From NCBI GenBank assembly GCA_947493995.1, contig CANLTJ010000002.1, positions 423,269 to 487,268 of the forward strand: a stretch of DNA of 64,000 bases, written 5' to 3'. A program made the translations under genes and the position numbers. Source of the DNA: an uncultured Arachnia sp. Lineage in GTDB: Bacteria; Actinomycetota; Actinomycetes; Propionibacteriales; Propionibacteriaceae. This document shows positions 31,951-42,564 of this stretch, in pieces; positions within the stretch are counted from its first letter, which is position 1; each line of letters begins with the position of its first letter. The notes under the pieces are model-generated. The model did not search any database. It worked only from the letters and a program-made list of their open reading frames with translations, and was not told the origin of the DNA.

Positions 31951-32858
31951 TGGCGGCACCAAAGCAGCACAGTGGTCTTGGCCGAGGGTTGGGCGATTTG
32001 TTCGCGCGGACCGACGAGGATGACAACGGACTCGGGCAGTCCAAACCTCTCAAGGATGGTTCATTCTTCGCCGAAATTCCGCTGAACCATGTGAAACCCA
32101 ACGCACGGCAGCCCCGAACAAACTTCGATGAGGACGAGTTGGAGGAATTGACGGCGTCGATCGCCGAGTTCGGCGTGCTGCAGCCCGTAGTGGTGCGCGA
32201 GGTCGGCCGCCAGAACTACGAGCTGGTGATGGGGGAGCGACGCTTCCGCGCCAGTCAACGCGCTGGGCGAGAGACAATCCCCGCCATCGTCCGCGCCACG
32301 GACGACGACTCCCTGCTGCGCGACGCACTCCTGGAGAACTTGCATCGCGCCAACCTGAACCCTCTGGAGGAGGCTAGCGCCTATCAGCAGCTTCTGGATG
32401 ACTTCGGCTGCACCAAGGAGGAGTTGGGGCGTCGAATTCACCGTAGTCGTCCGCAGATCTCCAACACCTTGCGCCTGCTGAACCTCCCACCGGGAGTTCA
32501 GCAGAAGGTGGCAGCAGGAGTCCTGTCGGCAGGACACGCGCGGGCGCTGCTGGGCCTCGGGGACGCCCGATCTCAAGAGCTCCTGGCGGACCGGATCATT
32601 TCGGAGGGGCTGTCGGTGAGAACTGCGGAGGAGATCGTGGCAATGGGGGAGGGCCGCGGCACACCGCCGAGGACTCCACGTGGACCTCGTGTACCGAGTG
32701 AGAGGGAGGCGACCCTGTCCCGGTCCCTCAGCGACCACTTTGATACCCGAGTCAAAGTGGACATTGGACGAGACAAGGGAAGAATCACGATCGAGTTTGC
32801 ATCGGAGGAGGACCTCCGTCGAATCCTGGCGGTCGTAGACGACAAAGCGATGCAGTAA
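31950..32858 (+). CDS. parB: Chromosome partitioning protein ParB
   Basis: HSGLGRGLGDLFA; NARQPRTNFDEDELEELTASIAEFGVLQPVVVR; ELVMGERRFRASQRAGRETIPAIVR; EEASAYQQLLDDFGCTKEELGRRIHRSRPQISNTLRLL. Confidence 0.97.
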   Translation: MAAPKQHSGLGRGLGDLFARTDEDDNGLGQSKPLKDGSFFAEIPLNHVKPNARQPRTNFDEDELEELTASIAEFGVLQPVVVREVGRQNYELVMGERRFRASQRAGRETIPAIVRATDDDSLLRDALLENLHRANLNPLEEASAYQQLLDDFGCTKEELGRRIHRSRPQISNTLRLLNLPPGVQQKVAAGVLSAGHARALLGLGDARSQELLADRIISEGLSVRTAEEIVAMGEGRGTPPRTPRGPRVPSEREATLSRSLSDHFDTRVKVDIGRDKGRITIEFASEEDLRRILAVVDDKAMQ

Positions 32859-32947
32859 TCTACAGGTAGATAGGTATATCGACATAACTATTTGCTGTGG
32901 GGTGAGTAGGGGTCGGGGACCGCTCACCCGGCAGGTAGGCTGGGTTC

Positions 32948-33346
32948 GTGTCCGATACTCCCAGCACGCCACACATAGAGCCCGAAGATATTGCGAGTAC
33001 CAAGGCGGCGCTGACGAGGTATCGCGTGATGGCATGGCTGGTCGGCATCCTCTTGGCGATCCTCGTGCTGGTTGGCATGCCCCTGAAGTACCTCGGTCCC
33101 GAAGACGGCAGGATTGTGGAACTCGTGGGGAGCCCCCATGGTTGGCTGTACATGATTCTGCTCATCACGGCCTACGACCTCAGCCGCCGTGTGGGATGGT
33201 CAATCAAATGGGTACTGATGATCATGGCCGCAGGCACAGTGCCGCTGCTGTCGTTCGTCGCGGAGCATTACGCCACCAAGGACGTTCGCGCCCGCCTTGC
33301 AGCAGCGGAGACGTATGCCGCCACCGCTGCCGAACCGACGGGGTAG
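32948..33346 (+). CDS. DUF3817-family membrane protein
   Basis: RYRVMAWLVGILLAILVLVGMPLKYLGPEDGRIVELVGSPHGWLYMILLITAYDLSRR. Confidence 0.87.
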   Translation: MSDTPSTPHIEPEDIASTKAALTRYRVMAWLVGILLAILVLVGMPLKYLGPEDGRIVELVGSPHGWLYMILLITAYDLSRRVGWSIKWVLMIMAAGTVPLLSFVAEHYATKDVRARLAAAETYAATAAEPTG

Positions 33347-33359
33347 GCGCTTGCGGAGG

Positions 33360-34055
33360 CTATCTGGTCTCCTCGCGAGCGCTGGGCGTCAGCCCCCGCG
33401 CCACGACGATGCTGAAGGCGATGGCGGCTGCGGCAAACACCCACCACTGAAGTGCGTAGCCCTGGTGCATTGAGGTGCCCTGAGCCTCCGGAAGGGCAGC
33501 CTCAGCGGGTTCCAGACCAAAGCGCGCGGCGCCGTTCGCGTCGAGGGTGACGTAGCCCGCGACCATGGGTTGTGGCCACTCCTGCACGAGTTCCTGCAGT
33601 CTGAGGGTGGGCATGGAATCGGAAGGAGCGTCAGGCGGGGGAGTCAGATCCTCGTCGACGTCACCGGCTGTGAGGACGCCCTCGACGTCGAGGACATCGC
33701 CCCCCTCAATGTCGATGGGTGCATCTGTGCGCCCCAGCACGAGGGGCACGACCCGCCCGTCGTCCATCTCCAGGGGAACAGCCACGCGCAGCGGCCAGTT
33801 TGTCCCCACAAGAACCTGTCGATCCGGAACGATCTCGCCTGTCAGCTCGACGCGGCGCCCGTAGATGTCCTCAACGGTCCCGTCTGCGCGGATGTTGTTG
33901 GCCAGTGCGACCGGTGCCTGGGCGGCGCGCTCCTCGGCGATGTCGACGACGGATCGCTGGAAACTGGACATCTGCCAGATCCCGAGGACGACCATGACGA
34001 GCGCCACCACGACGCCGATGAGGATGGTGAGAGTGCGTCGGAAGCGAAGACTCAT
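33360..34055 (-). CDS. SURF1-family protein
   Basis: GVVVALVMVVLGIWQMSSFQRS...RVELTGEIVPDRQVLVGTNWPLRVAVPLEMDDGRVVPLVLGRTD; two terminal TM helices. Confidence 0.85.
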   Translation of the reverse strand: MSLRFRRTLTILIGVVVALVMVVLGIWQMSSFQRSVVDIAEERAAQAPVALANNIRADGTVEDIYGRRVELTGEIVPDRQVLVGTNWPLRVAVPLEMDDGRVVPLVLGRTDAPIDIEGGDVLDVEGVLTAGDVDEDLTPPPDAPSDSMPTLRLQELVQEWPQPMVAGYVTLDANGAARFGLEPAEAALPEAQGTSMHQGYALQWWVFAAAAIAFSIVVARGLTPSAREETR

Positions 34056-34990
34056 AGCCCACCGCGTGCCAGATCCACCAGCGAGGAGAAGACACTTCCG
34101 AGGCTGAGGTCCGCCGCTTCGAATGCCAGTGGCGAGAGCGATGTATCGGTCATGCCGGGAGCGACGTTCGCCTCCAGGAAGATGGGTTCACCAGCCGTAT
34201 TGACCACCATGTCCACGCGTGAGAGATGCCGCAGACCCAGCGCCTCGTGGGATGCCACCGCCAGCTCCTGCGCCGCCTCCAGCGCCTCGTCGGGCAGTTC
34301 CGCCGGCGTCACGAACCGCGTGGATCCCGCGGTGTAGCGCGCCTCGTAGTCGTAGACGCCGGAGGCGGGACGGATCTCGACCGGGGGGAGAGCCCGCACG
34401 TCCTTCCCGCTCTGGAGGACCGTGACAGCGACTTCGGTGCCCTCGATGAAGTGTTCCACGATGGCGACGGGACCGTAGGCGTAAGCACCCACGAGGGCCG
34501 TGGCGAGTGTCTCCTGATCGGACACCATCTGCGCCCCGAGGGCTGACCCGGACCGCGACGGTTTCACCATCAGGGGATAGCCCAGACGTTCGCCGAGTGC
34601 CTGCATGAGCGCCGGGGCACCGAGCTCCCTGAAGATGTCGTGGGGCAGCGCTACTTGGTTGGTGACCCCCAGCCCGGCGTGGGCCACCACCTTGGTGGCG
34701 ATGGCCTTGTCGAACGCCAAACGAGAAGCGGAGCCTCCGGCACCGACGAAAGGTATGCCCAGGAGCCCGAGGACTTCGCGGAGAGCTCCGTCCTCACCCA
34801 TGCCGCCATGGAGCATGGGCACCACCACCGGGTCAGGAGTCGACTGCAGCAGGGGCACGAGTTCCGTGCCCACGTCCGACTCCACCACCGTGTGCCCGGC
34901 TCGGCGCAGTGCTTGGGTGACGCGTCGTCCAGACAGGAGCGAGATGTCTCGCTCATGGCTCAGTCCACCCGAGATCACAATGACGGTCAT
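34052..34990 (-). CDS. ddl: D-alanine--D-alanine ligase
   Basis: MTVIVISGGLSHERDISLLSGRRV; PMLHGGMGEDGALREVLGLLGIPFVGAG; VKPSRSGSALGAQMV; FLEANVAPGMTDTSLSPLA. Confidence 0.92.
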   Translation of the reverse strand: MTVIVISGGLSHERDISLLSGRRVTQALRRAGHTVVESDVGTELVPLLQSTPDPVVVPMLHGGMGEDGALREVLGLLGIPFVGAGGSASRLAFDKAIATKVVAHAGLGVTNQVALPHDIFRELGAPALMQALGERLGYPLMVKPSRSGSALGAQMVSDQETLATALVGAYAYGPVAIVEHFIEGTEVAVTVLQSGKDVRALPPVEIRPASGVYDYEARYTAGSTRFVTPAELPDEALEAAQELAVASHEALGLRHLSRVDMVVNTAGEPIFLEANVAPGMTDTSLSPLAFEAADLSLGSVFSSLVDLARGGL

Positions 34991-35023
34991 CTATGTATCA
35001 GTCCTTGTCAGAGTACCATTGGG

Positions 35024-36337
35024 TCATGTCACATCGGCCCCAGGGCCGGGTGTGTGGGCATGGGGCGAGGGCGACTTCACCCCGAAGATGTCGAGCATGT
35101 CGATCTCGCTGCGCACGACGTCGGCGAAGCGTTCCACGCCCGTGACGATGCGCTCGGCCGTGGGAAAGCAGTACGACAACCGCACGTTCCGATTGCCCTG
35201 ACCGTCGGCGTAGAAAGCAGTTCCGGGTACGAAGGCGACGCGGTGGTCCACGCCGCGCGGCAGCATCGCCTGCGAGTCGATGCCTTCGGGAAGTGTCACC
35301 CAGACAAAGAATCCCCCTATCGGACGGGTCCACGACGTGCCAGCCGGCATGTGGTCGTGCAGTGCCGACAGCATGGCGTCGCGGCGCTCCCGGTACATGG
35401 AGCGGAAGCTGACGATCTGTTCCTGCCAGTTCGACGTTTCCAGATAGTTGGAGATGGCGAACTGGCTGAAGACCGGTGGACACAAAGTCGCGGATTCCTG
35501 CGCCAGAACCAGTTTCTCCCTGACCGCGTGCGGTGCCAGCACCCAGCCCACGCGGAATCCGGGCGCGAAAGTCTTGGAGAAGGAGCCGAGATAGATGACA
35601 TCGGTATCCACCGAGCGCATCGCCGGCACCGGCTCGGCATCAAGGGCAAGCAGTCCATAAGGGTTGTCCTCCACGACGAGGATGTCGAGCTCTGCACAGA
35701 CCTGGAGCACATCGAGGCGTCGCTGCCACGGCTGCGTGAGGCCTGACGGATTGCTGTAGTTCGGGATGGTGTAGAGAAATTTGATGCGTTTCCCCGCTGC
35801 CCGCACGTGGGCGACGGTTTCCCGGAGCGCCGTCGGGTCGAGGCCGGAGACGTCGCTGGGGACGTGCACCACTTCCACCTGATAGCTGGCGAACGTGCCG
35901 ATCGCACCCACGTAGGAGGGGGATTCGGCGAGCACGACGTCCTGGGGGTCGCAGAAGACACGTGTCACGAGATCCAGACCCTGTTGTGACCCGGCGCTGA
36001 TCATGACGTCGTCCGCGAGGGCGGTGATGCCCTCGAGTGCCATCACTCCGGTGATCTGTTCGCGGATACGGGGCTCCCCCTGACCGGATCCGTACTGCAT
36101 GACCTGCATGCCGTTGGCGCGGATCATCTCCGCCATGTGGTCCGCGATGTCGCCGAGCGGAAGGTCCTTGATGTTGGGCATGCCGCCAGCGAGGGAGACG
36201 ATCTCCGGCCGGTTGGCAACTGCGAACAGGGCGCGGACAGCCGATACCTTCATGCCCTGTGTGCGTTCGGCGTAGTTGTCGACGAAGCGGTCAAGACGTG
36301 TGTCCCGGCGGGGAGTGGGGGCAGTCACAGCGTCCAC
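35024..36337 (-). CDS. PLP-dependent aminotransferase (2-aminoadipate/LysN-like, class I/II)
   Basis: SLAGGMPNIKDLPLGDIADHM; QYGSGQGEPRIREQI; VVEDNPYGLLALD; YLGSFSKTFAPGFRVGWVLAP. Confidence 0.9.
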   Translation of the reverse strand: MDAVTAPTPRRDTRLDRFVDNYAERTQGMKVSAVRALFAVANRPEIVSLAGGMPNIKDLPLGDIADHMAEMIRANGMQVMQYGSGQGEPRIREQITGVMALEGITALADDVMISAGSQQGLDLVTRVFCDPQDVVLAESPSYVGAIGTFASYQVEVVHVPSDVSGLDPTALRETVAHVRAAGKRIKFLYTIPNYSNPSGLTQPWQRRLDVLQVCAELDILVVEDNPYGLLALDAEPVPAMRSVDTDVIYLGSFSKTFAPGFRVGWVLAPHAVREKLVLAQESATLCPPVFSQFAISNYLETSNWQEQIVSFRSMYRERRDAMLSALHDHMPAGTSWTRPIGGFFVWVTLPEGIDSQAMLPRGVDHRVAFVPGTAFYADGQGNRNVRLSYCFPTAERIVTGVERFADVVRSEIDMLDIFGVKSPSPHAHTPGPGADVT

Positions 36338-36392
36338 CCTGCCGTAAGGACGAGGGCAGTGAAACCACTTCGGGGTGCGACGCGTCGATCTG

Positions 36393-37046
36393 TCATTGCA
36401 GTTGCTCGTAGAATGAGTCCACCAAGGATGTCAGCTCGGCCGGGCTCTGTTCGCTCAGTCCCGCGACGGCGATGGCCGTCTCGTCCACGATGCGGGCGCA
36501 GAATGGAATGTCACTGTCGGTGGAGATGGTCGAGATTCCGCAGCGAGTGTTGTCGGCGTCCTCCACAGGTTCGACCTCTGACACGCCGGCCCCCTCGAAG
36601 TAGGTCGCGAAATCGTCTTCGGGTCGGGACAGCAGGAGGATCAGGCTGTCCGTGCCGTCGGTGTAGTCGGCGCGGACGATGTCACGGTCGCTGGTGTTGC
36701 CCTGCGGTGTACTGGTGACGTCGCCTCTGACGAAGTCACCGACGGTGGTGGGCGGTTCAAGCTCCCACAGCGGTTCCTCAACGGTGGGGGAGGGTGGTGG
36801 CGCGGGCGGGCCGGACCTGCCCAGGCTGAGGCCCAGCCAGACCGACAGCACCAACAGGACCACCACGATCACGACTCCGATCACCTTCACACCGCGTGGG
36901 ATGGCCGGGGGGTCCACTACTTGCGTCGACGGCGTGACCAGTTCCTCAGTGGTGGGTCGGGGCACGTTGCGCCACGGCCCCTCCGTCTCCAGTGGGGACG
37001 CGTCGGTGCCGGTGGGCCCTTCCTGGTCCTCTCGCGGCTCGCTCAT
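36393..37046 (-). CDS. Hypothetical single-TM protein
   Basis: Acidic/proline-rich N-terminus, TM VIGVVIVVVLLVLSVWLGLSLG, soluble C-terminal domain. Confidence 0.65.
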   Translation of the reverse strand: MSEPREDQEGPTGTDASPLETEGPWRNVPRPTTEELVTPSTQVVDPPAIPRGVKVIGVVIVVVLLVLSVWLGLSLGRSGPPAPPPSPTVEEPLWELEPPTTVGDFVRGDVTSTPQGNTSDRDIVRADYTDGTDSLILLLSRPEDDFATYFEGAGVSEVEPVEDADNTRCGISTISTDSDIPFCARIVDETAIAVAGLSEQSPAELTSLVDSFYEQLQ

Positions 37047-37047
37047 G

Positions 37048-37368
37048 TCAGAGCAGTTCGTCGATGACCTTCTTCAAGGCGTTCTTGGACTTGCCACCCG
37101 AGAGCGACTTGGCCACGCTGCCGGCCTTGAAGAACTGCAGTGTCGGGAGGCTGAGAATCCCCTGCTGCGCGGCCAGTCCCGGCTCCGCGCTGGTGTCCAC
37201 CTTCACGAACTTCACCTGGCCCTGATAGGTGCGAGCCAGTTCGTCGATGATGGGGGAGAGCTGCTTGCAGGGGGCACACCAGTCCGCCCAGTAGTCCACC
37301 ACCACGAGTTCGGATGCCTTGAGCACCTCGTCGGCGAAGGAGGATTCCTTCACATCTGTCACAGCCAT
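37048..37368 (-). CDS. trxA: Thioredoxin
   Basis: VVDYWADWCAPCKQLSPIIDELARTYQGQVKFVKVDT; GILSLPTLQFFKAG. Confidence 0.96.
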   Translation of the reverse strand: MAVTDVKESSFADEVLKASELVVVDYWADWCAPCKQLSPIIDELARTYQGQVKFVKVDTSAEPGLAAQQGILSLPTLQFFKAGSVAKSLSGGKSKNALKKVIDELL

Positions 37369-37441
37369 CCACTCACTCCTTCTTCAGGGGCACTTGACCC
37401 CTCTCGGCGGCTCTTCAACCTCGCCAGTGTAGTTCCTGCGT

Positions 37442-38407
37442 TCAGGATGTGGGCGCTGCCGTCAGGGCCACGTCGTCGAGTGCCGCAAGATATTTCTCGG
37501 CATCCAGCGCCGCCGCACAGCCGGAACCGGCCGCGGTGACGGCCTGCCGGTAGGTGTGATCCACGAGATCGCCGCACGCGTACACCCCCACGAGGTTGGT
37601 GCCGGTGCTGTCGGGCTGCGTGAGGACGTAGCCCTCGTCGTCGAGCTCCACTTGGCCCCGGACCAGCTCGGAGCGGGGATCGTGACCGACGGCGATGAAC
37701 AGTCCCTGCACGGGCATCTCGCGGGTGTCGCCCGTGACGGTGTCGGTGAGGGTGAGGCTTTCGACGGAGTTGTCACCGTGGATGCCGGTGACCGCGGAAT
37801 TCCACGCGAACTCGATCTTGGGGTCGCGCTCGGCGCGCCCGGCCATGATGGCGGAGGCGCGCAGTTCGTCGCGCCGGTGGATGACGGTCACCTTGCTGGC
37901 GAAGCGGCTCAAGAAGGTGGCCTCCTCCATGGCGGAGTCGCCCCCGCCCACGACGGCGATCTCGTTCTTCCGAAAGAATGCGCCGTCGCATGTTGCACAC
38001 CACGAGACGCCACGGCCGGAGAGCCGCTCTTCGTCGGGCAGCCCGAGCTTGCGGTAGCCGGAGCCCATGGCAAGAATGACGGCGCGCGCCCTCCAGATGG
38101 CTCCGTCGGAATCAACGACCTCTTTGACGGCGCCCTCCAGCCTGAGCTCGGTGGCGTCGTCGGTGACGATCTGCGTTCCGAAGCGTTCCGCCTGGGTGCG
38201 CATCTGGAACATCAGCTCGGGGCCCATGATGCCGTCGGCGAATCCGGGGTAGTTCTCCACCTCGGTGGTGTTCATGAGGGCGCCACCGGAGTCCAGGGCC
38301 CCTTCGAAGAGGACGGGCTCCAGCGCGGCGCGTGCCGCGTAGATGGCTGCCGTGTATCCGGCGGGTCCTGATCCGACGATGATGACGTCGTGGATCTTCT
38401 CGGACAT
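37442..38407 (-). CDS. trxB: Thioredoxin-disulfide reductase
   Basis: [94 protein letters not shown]. Confidence 0.97.
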   Translation of the reverse strand: MSEKIHDVIIVGSGPAGYTAAIYAARAALEPVLFEGALDSGGALMNTTEVENYPGFADGIMGPELMFQMRTQAERFGTQIVTDDATELRLEGAVKEVVDSDGAIWRARAVILAMGSGYRKLGLPDEERLSGRGVSWCATCDGAFFRKNEIAVVGGGDSAMEEATFLSRFASKVTVIHRRDELRASAIMAGRAERDPKIEFAWNSAVTGIHGDNSVESLTLTDTVTGDTREMPVQGLFIAVGHDPRSELVRGQVELDDEGYVLTQPDSTGTNLVGVYACGDLVDHTYRQAVTAAGSGCAAALDAEKYLAALDDVALTAAPTS

Positions 38408-38567
38408 GCGTGACTCCTGGAAACTGTTGCGATGGGTGTGGTGAACGTTCGCTCCATCTTAGGACGAGAGGCAAAGAGGACCGGCTGCCGATGGGGCGAA
38501 GTGATTCTGTGATGCCTTCGGTCTCGGCCAGGGTCGACCTTCGAACGTCGCCTTCCCACCACCTCTA

Positions 38568-39299
38568 TCAGCGTTTCAGCACAGCTTGGATCAGAAGAGC
38601 GATGACAAATGCCCATCCGCCCGTGAGCCTTCGATGCCGGTGTCGCGGCGCGGGAAGGGGCGGGGTGGGACCGGAGAGGATGAGGAACAATGGCGGACCG
38701 ATTCCGGTCGACATGATCCAGAACCATGCCCATCGTGTCGCGTGCCAGGGCTCAGGTCCGGCGACGAGCACCAGGAATGTGCCAGCAGCGCCGACCAGAG
38801 TGAACCAGGCCATCCACATGGGGAGCTGGAAGCCAAATGCCTCGGCATACGACAAAATCTCAGGTACTCGTGAGATCTGGACCCTGGGTTGTTGGTCAGC
38901 AATCTGCTCTGCAATGTCGTATCCGGACCGAATCGCCACGGTGTCGTCGAACGACGAGGCCGAGCTGTTACTGCCGGGAGTGATCATCACAACGTCAGCG
39001 CGGTGGTTCAGTAGACCGTCCCGCCAGAATACGGATTGCGTATTCGCCCCCTCGGCCCCCGATGGCATTCCCGGCGTGATCCTGACTGATGTGACGCTGC
39101 CGGTACTCAGCTCTGACTCGAGATCACTCAAGTGACTCGTTCGGCTGCCGATGGTGACGGCGACGGCCATGACGACGATCCACACCACGAGCATGGCCCA
39201 ACGAACGACGTCGAACACCGTAGTGCGACGTTGGATTCGACCGTCGGGAACGTACGGGTGAAGGCCCGACGTGCCGGAGACCGGATTGCCAACGTCCAT
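38568..39299 (-). CDS. Hypothetical multi-TM membrane protein
   Basis: MDVGNPVSGTSGLHPYVPDGRIQRRTTVFDVVRWAMLVVWIVVMAVAVTIG...; TM segments; start trimmed to ATG at 39299. Confidence 0.65.
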   Translation of the reverse strand: MDVGNPVSGTSGLHPYVPDGRIQRRTTVFDVVRWAMLVVWIVVMAVAVTIGSRTSHLSDLESELSTGSVTSVRITPGMPSGAEGANTQSVFWRDGLLNHRADVVMITPGSNSSASSFDDTVAIRSGYDIAEQIADQQPRVQISRVPEILSYAEAFGFQLPMWMAWFTLVGAAGTFLVLVAGPEPWHATRWAWFWIMSTGIGPPLFLILSGPTPPLPAPRHRHRRLTGGWAFVIALLIQAVLKR

Positions 39300-39580
39300 C
39301 TTCAGCCTCCGTCCTTGACGTCGGGGATCCTGCTGTCGAGCGTATCGGACGGAGGTGCTGGCCAGCGGAGATATCAACGCTCCTGAGTTGAGTGGAGCTG
39401 CCAAGAATGGCCGAATGATTCGGTCATTGCTGCCGCCGCAAACCGGCACCACGATCGGGCGATTACGAAGAATGCAGGCGGGTGCACAGAGGAATGAACA
39501 GTGTGAGTTGAGGACACTGTGTCGGCAAGCCGTCATGTGTTATAAGCTGAGTCGTCTGCTCACGAGGGAAGGAGCTGCGC

Positions 39581-40180
39581 GTGCCTCGGATTTCAGCGCC
39601 CACCGTTGCCGAGCACCGCACGATGGTGCAGCAACAGCTCGTCGACGCTGCCGAGAAGATTCTGCGCTCCGGGCAGCCCGAGGCGCTGACCGCATCGGCC
39701 GTCACCGCCGCGGTGGGGATCGCCCGCAACAGCATTTACCGCTACGTCGACAGCGTCGACGATCTGCGAGGGATGGTGCTCGCCCGTCATCTTCCAGCCT
39801 GGTTGGACGCCGTCGAGAGTGAGCTGGCCAGTATCGACGATCCGGCTGAGCGGATCGCGGTGTGGGTGCGCGCCAATGTTGAGCAGGCCGCCAGGAGCGG
39901 TCACGGGTGGCTCATGAGTCTGGGACAGACCACCGCCCCGTCCGAAGCCACCATCAAGGTGATGGAATCAGCGCACTCAATCATGCGAGATGTGCTGGCG
40001 GATGCCTGGAACGCTCTGGTCGACGACCGCGAGACCGCTCTCATCGGGGCCGGTCTGATACGCGGCATCCTCGATTCCACGTTCAAACAACTCGACGCCG
40101 GGCGCGACCCTGAACTGATCGCGACACTGGGTGAAGCCGCCGCCCGGTCCGTCACCGTGACGGTCGTCAACAGCCGGTGA
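39581..40180 (+). CDS. TetR-family transcriptional regulator
   Basis: QQQLVDAAEKILRSGQPEALTASAVTAAVGIARNSIYRYVDSVDDLRGMVLARHLPAW. Confidence 0.88.
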   Translation: MPRISAPTVAEHRTMVQQQLVDAAEKILRSGQPEALTASAVTAAVGIARNSIYRYVDSVDDLRGMVLARHLPAWLDAVESELASIDDPAERIAVWVRANVEQAARSGHGWLMSLGQTTAPSEATIKVMESAHSIMRDVLADAWNALVDDRETALIGAGLIRGILDSTFKQLDAGRDPELIATLGEAAARSVTVTVVNSR

Positions 40181-40412
40181 TGTCCTGCCAGCGCTGGGTG
40201 CGCCAGAACCTGTGACCGGACACGCCGCAATGACCGGCCACCGCGACAACATTCGGCTCTGCCCGCAGTGATTGCGTCATCTGGGGTTCGTTCTTGTGCG
40301 CACTCGGCCCGGAGAGGATCGACGATGAAGTGCTGTCAGATTCGGCGTGGAACCCTTCGAGACCGTGAATTCTGATCCAGAAGTAGTTACTCGTCGAAGA
40401 AGTCGCTGAGCG

Positions 40413-40904
40413 TCAGCGAGCAAGTGCTGGTCCGGGGGCGATGCGGACGGGGCCTCGTGCTGCGCGGACATCCACCGGCTCACCCTTCTGCTGCACCACC
40501 ACTTGGTGCTGCTCCACCAATTCGTGCGCGACTGACCGGGCCACGGGCACCACATCACGCCACTGCTGTCCACCCACGACGCGGGCCGCATCGCTCGGAC
40601 AGATGGTGGTGCCGTCCCGGTGGCGCAGAAGCGTGCGGATGGTGGCGGCCAAGCGGTCGTGCACTCCCTGCTCGCTGGCCTCCTCCCACCAGGGTTCCCC
40701 CCGTTCACCCAGGGCCACTTTGGCGTCGTGCACCAGCGGACGGGCGTCGTCGCCTCGAGTCTTCACCTCGCGGCGGGCACGCATGAGTTCGGCGACGAGC
40801 TCAGCTCGAAGCTTGTCGGGGATATCGACGTCGCTTGCGCGCCACCGCCGACCACCCACGACGATGTGGTGGCCATCGGCGGTGCGCTCCACGTCGTCGG
40901 TCAT
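40413..40904 (-). CDS. DUF3253-like protein
   Basis: MTDDVERTADGHHIVVGGRRWRASDVDIPDKLRAELVAELMRARREVK...TICPSDAARVVGGQQWRDVVPVARSVAHELVEQHQVVVQQKGEPVD; start trimmed to 40904. Confidence 0.75.
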   Translation of the reverse strand: MTDDVERTADGHHIVVGGRRWRASDVDIPDKLRAELVAELMRARREVKTRGDDARPLVHDAKVALGERGEPWWEEASEQGVHDRLAATIRTLLRHRDGTTICPSDAARVVGGQQWRDVVPVARSVAHELVEQHQVVVQQKGEPVDVRAARGPVRIAPGPALAR

Positions 40905-41017
40905 GGGGAGATCGTAGACGTGCAATCGGGCACTCGCGCCCATCGCGGGCGGCTGTGGCGACCGGACACACGGCATCGAGTCGCCGCCGAGGTCATATAT
41001 GGCGTCGCGCCCAATGA

Positions 41018-41200
41018 GTGCGGCGTGTCCGGTCGGGTGCGTGCGCGGTGTCCAGGGGTGCGGCGTGTCCGGTCGGGTGCGTGCGCGGTGTCCAGGGGTG
41101 CGGCGTGTCCGCTCGGGTGCGTGCGTCGCGCCCAGTGGGTGCGGCGTGTCGGGTCGGGTGCCTGCGCGGTGGGTTGTGGGTGCGGCGTGTCCGGTCGGGG
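41018..41200. repeat. Tandem repeat, 40-bp unit, about 4-5 copies
   Basis: GTGCGGCGTGTCCGGTCGGGTGCGTGCGCGGTGTCCAGGG at 41018-41057 and 41058-41097 identical, then degenerating copies from 41098. Confidence 0.9.
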
Positions 41201-41256
41201 CCCTGAAGGAAGTCAGCCAGATCGGCGTATCCGGTCAGTGGTGGGGCGCGGGGAGA

Positions 41257-42564
41257 TCACAGGCCGCCGGGGCCCGACGATCCGGCCGGGTACTCCTCAA
41301 GGGGCACTGTGTTGTCGTCGAAAGCGTCGAGGACTGGCTGCAGAATCTGCCAGGCCCGGACGGGGGACTCGGCGTGCAGCTCGGTGGCGCCGCTGCGCTG
41401 GACGAGGGCACGCACCACCCGTCCGTACGCCGAGAGCCTCGAGGGCACCAGGCTCGTGTGGAAGGTGGCGCGCTGCAGGGAGTCGGGGTTCCCGGGGTCG
41501 GTGACGTTGATCTCCATGAGGACGTTGTCGTCGGTGAAGTTGAGGCGCAACGTGGTGCCGACGGCGTCCCCGACGGGGTGGTAGTGCACGGTGATCTCCT
41601 TGCGTGGATCACCGATGGCCTTGCCGGACCGCAGCGTGATGGGCACCCCGCGCCACGCGTCGGTGTCCACTGCCAGGGTCACCTCCGCAAAGGTCTCGGT
41701 GCCGCGCCCGGCATCCACTCCGTCCTCGGAGGCGTAGTCAGGCATGTGATGGCCGCCGATTTCCCCGGCGGTGTAGCGCGCCCGTCGGACTGAATCCCTG
41801 ACGTCTCCGGCCAGTTGGGTTGCCGCGAGAATCTCCGCCGCTCCGTCACTGCCCTTGGCCGGATCTGCGAGGGACCGCGCCATCGTCTGCAGGAGATGGG
41901 ACTGCAGCATGTCGCGGGCGGCCCCCGTCGCGTCGTAGAACTGGGCGCGACCCTCCAGACCCAGGGTTTCGTCGAAGACGAACGTCACAGAGTCGACGGC
42001 CCCGTTGTGCCAGGTGGCCTTCAACGGCCTGTTGGTTTGCAGTAGCCCATCCAAATTGACCGTCCCGGACATGCCGAGGAAGTGATCGGAGCGCACGATG
42101 TGGTCCTCATCGGTGAATCGGTGCAGAGCCTCGGTGAGGGCGCGAGCAGAGGCAGCGTCGGTTCCGAAAGGCTTCTCCAGCGCGAATTCGAGCCCGTCGG
42201 GGAGGTCGACCTGCGCAAGAGCGTCCACGGCCCGCTTCGTGACGGCTGGGGACAGTGCGAAGTAGACGATGGTGCGCCCAGTCCTGCCCGTGAGGAGTTT
42301 GCCCAAATCCTCCGCAGATGTGGCATCAACCCTCATCCACGACGTCTGCGCCACCAACCGCTCCGTCGACTCCACGGGTGCCTCCGACGTGCGCAGCGCG
42401 TCGCGCACCGATTCCGCGTAGTTGTGCTGTTCGGAGCGTCCTGCACCGACCAGTGTCACGTCCAGGGACGGATCCAGGGCCATGTATTCAGTCAAACCCG
42501 GCAGGAGGAGACGTCGTGCCAGGTCCCCGGCTCCGCCGAGGACCACGAATGTCAGTGCGCTCAT
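41257..42564 (-). CDS. zwf: Glucose-6-phosphate dehydrogenase family protein
   Basis: MSALTFVVLGGAGDLARRLLLPGL; LEFALEKPFGTDAASARALTEALHRFTDEDHIVRSDHFLG; start trimmed to 42564. Confidence 0.88.
   Translation of the reverse strand: MSALTFVVLGGAGDLARRLLLPGLTEYMALDPSLDVTLVGAGRSEQHNYAESVRDALRTSEAPVESTERLVAQTSWMRVDATSAEDLGKLLTGRTGRTIVYFALSPAVTKRAVDALAQVDLPDGLEFALEKPFGTDAASARALTEALHRFTDEDHIVRSDHFLGMSGTVNLDGLLQTNRPLKATWHNGAVDSVTFVFDETLGLEGRAQFYDATGAARDMLQSHLLQTMARSLADPAKGSDGAAEILAATQLAGDVRDSVRRARYTAGEIGGHHMPDYASEDGVDAGRGTETFAEVTLAVDTDAWRGVPITLRSGKAIGDPRKEITVHYHPVGDAVGTTLRLNFTDDNVLMEINVTDPGNPDSLQRATFHTSLVPSRLSAYGRVVRALVQRSGATELHAESPVRAWQILQPVLDAFDDNTVPLEEYPAGSSGPGGL

Noticed and set aside
41018-41200. 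CRISPR array
   Set aside because: Units are adjacent direct repeats without unique spacers and no cas genes are present.
40620-41793. ORFs across the 40-bp repeat (for example 40999-41793)
   Set aside because: Repetitive CPVGCVRGVQGCGVSG product derives from the tandem repeat, then becomes antisense to the G6PDH gene.
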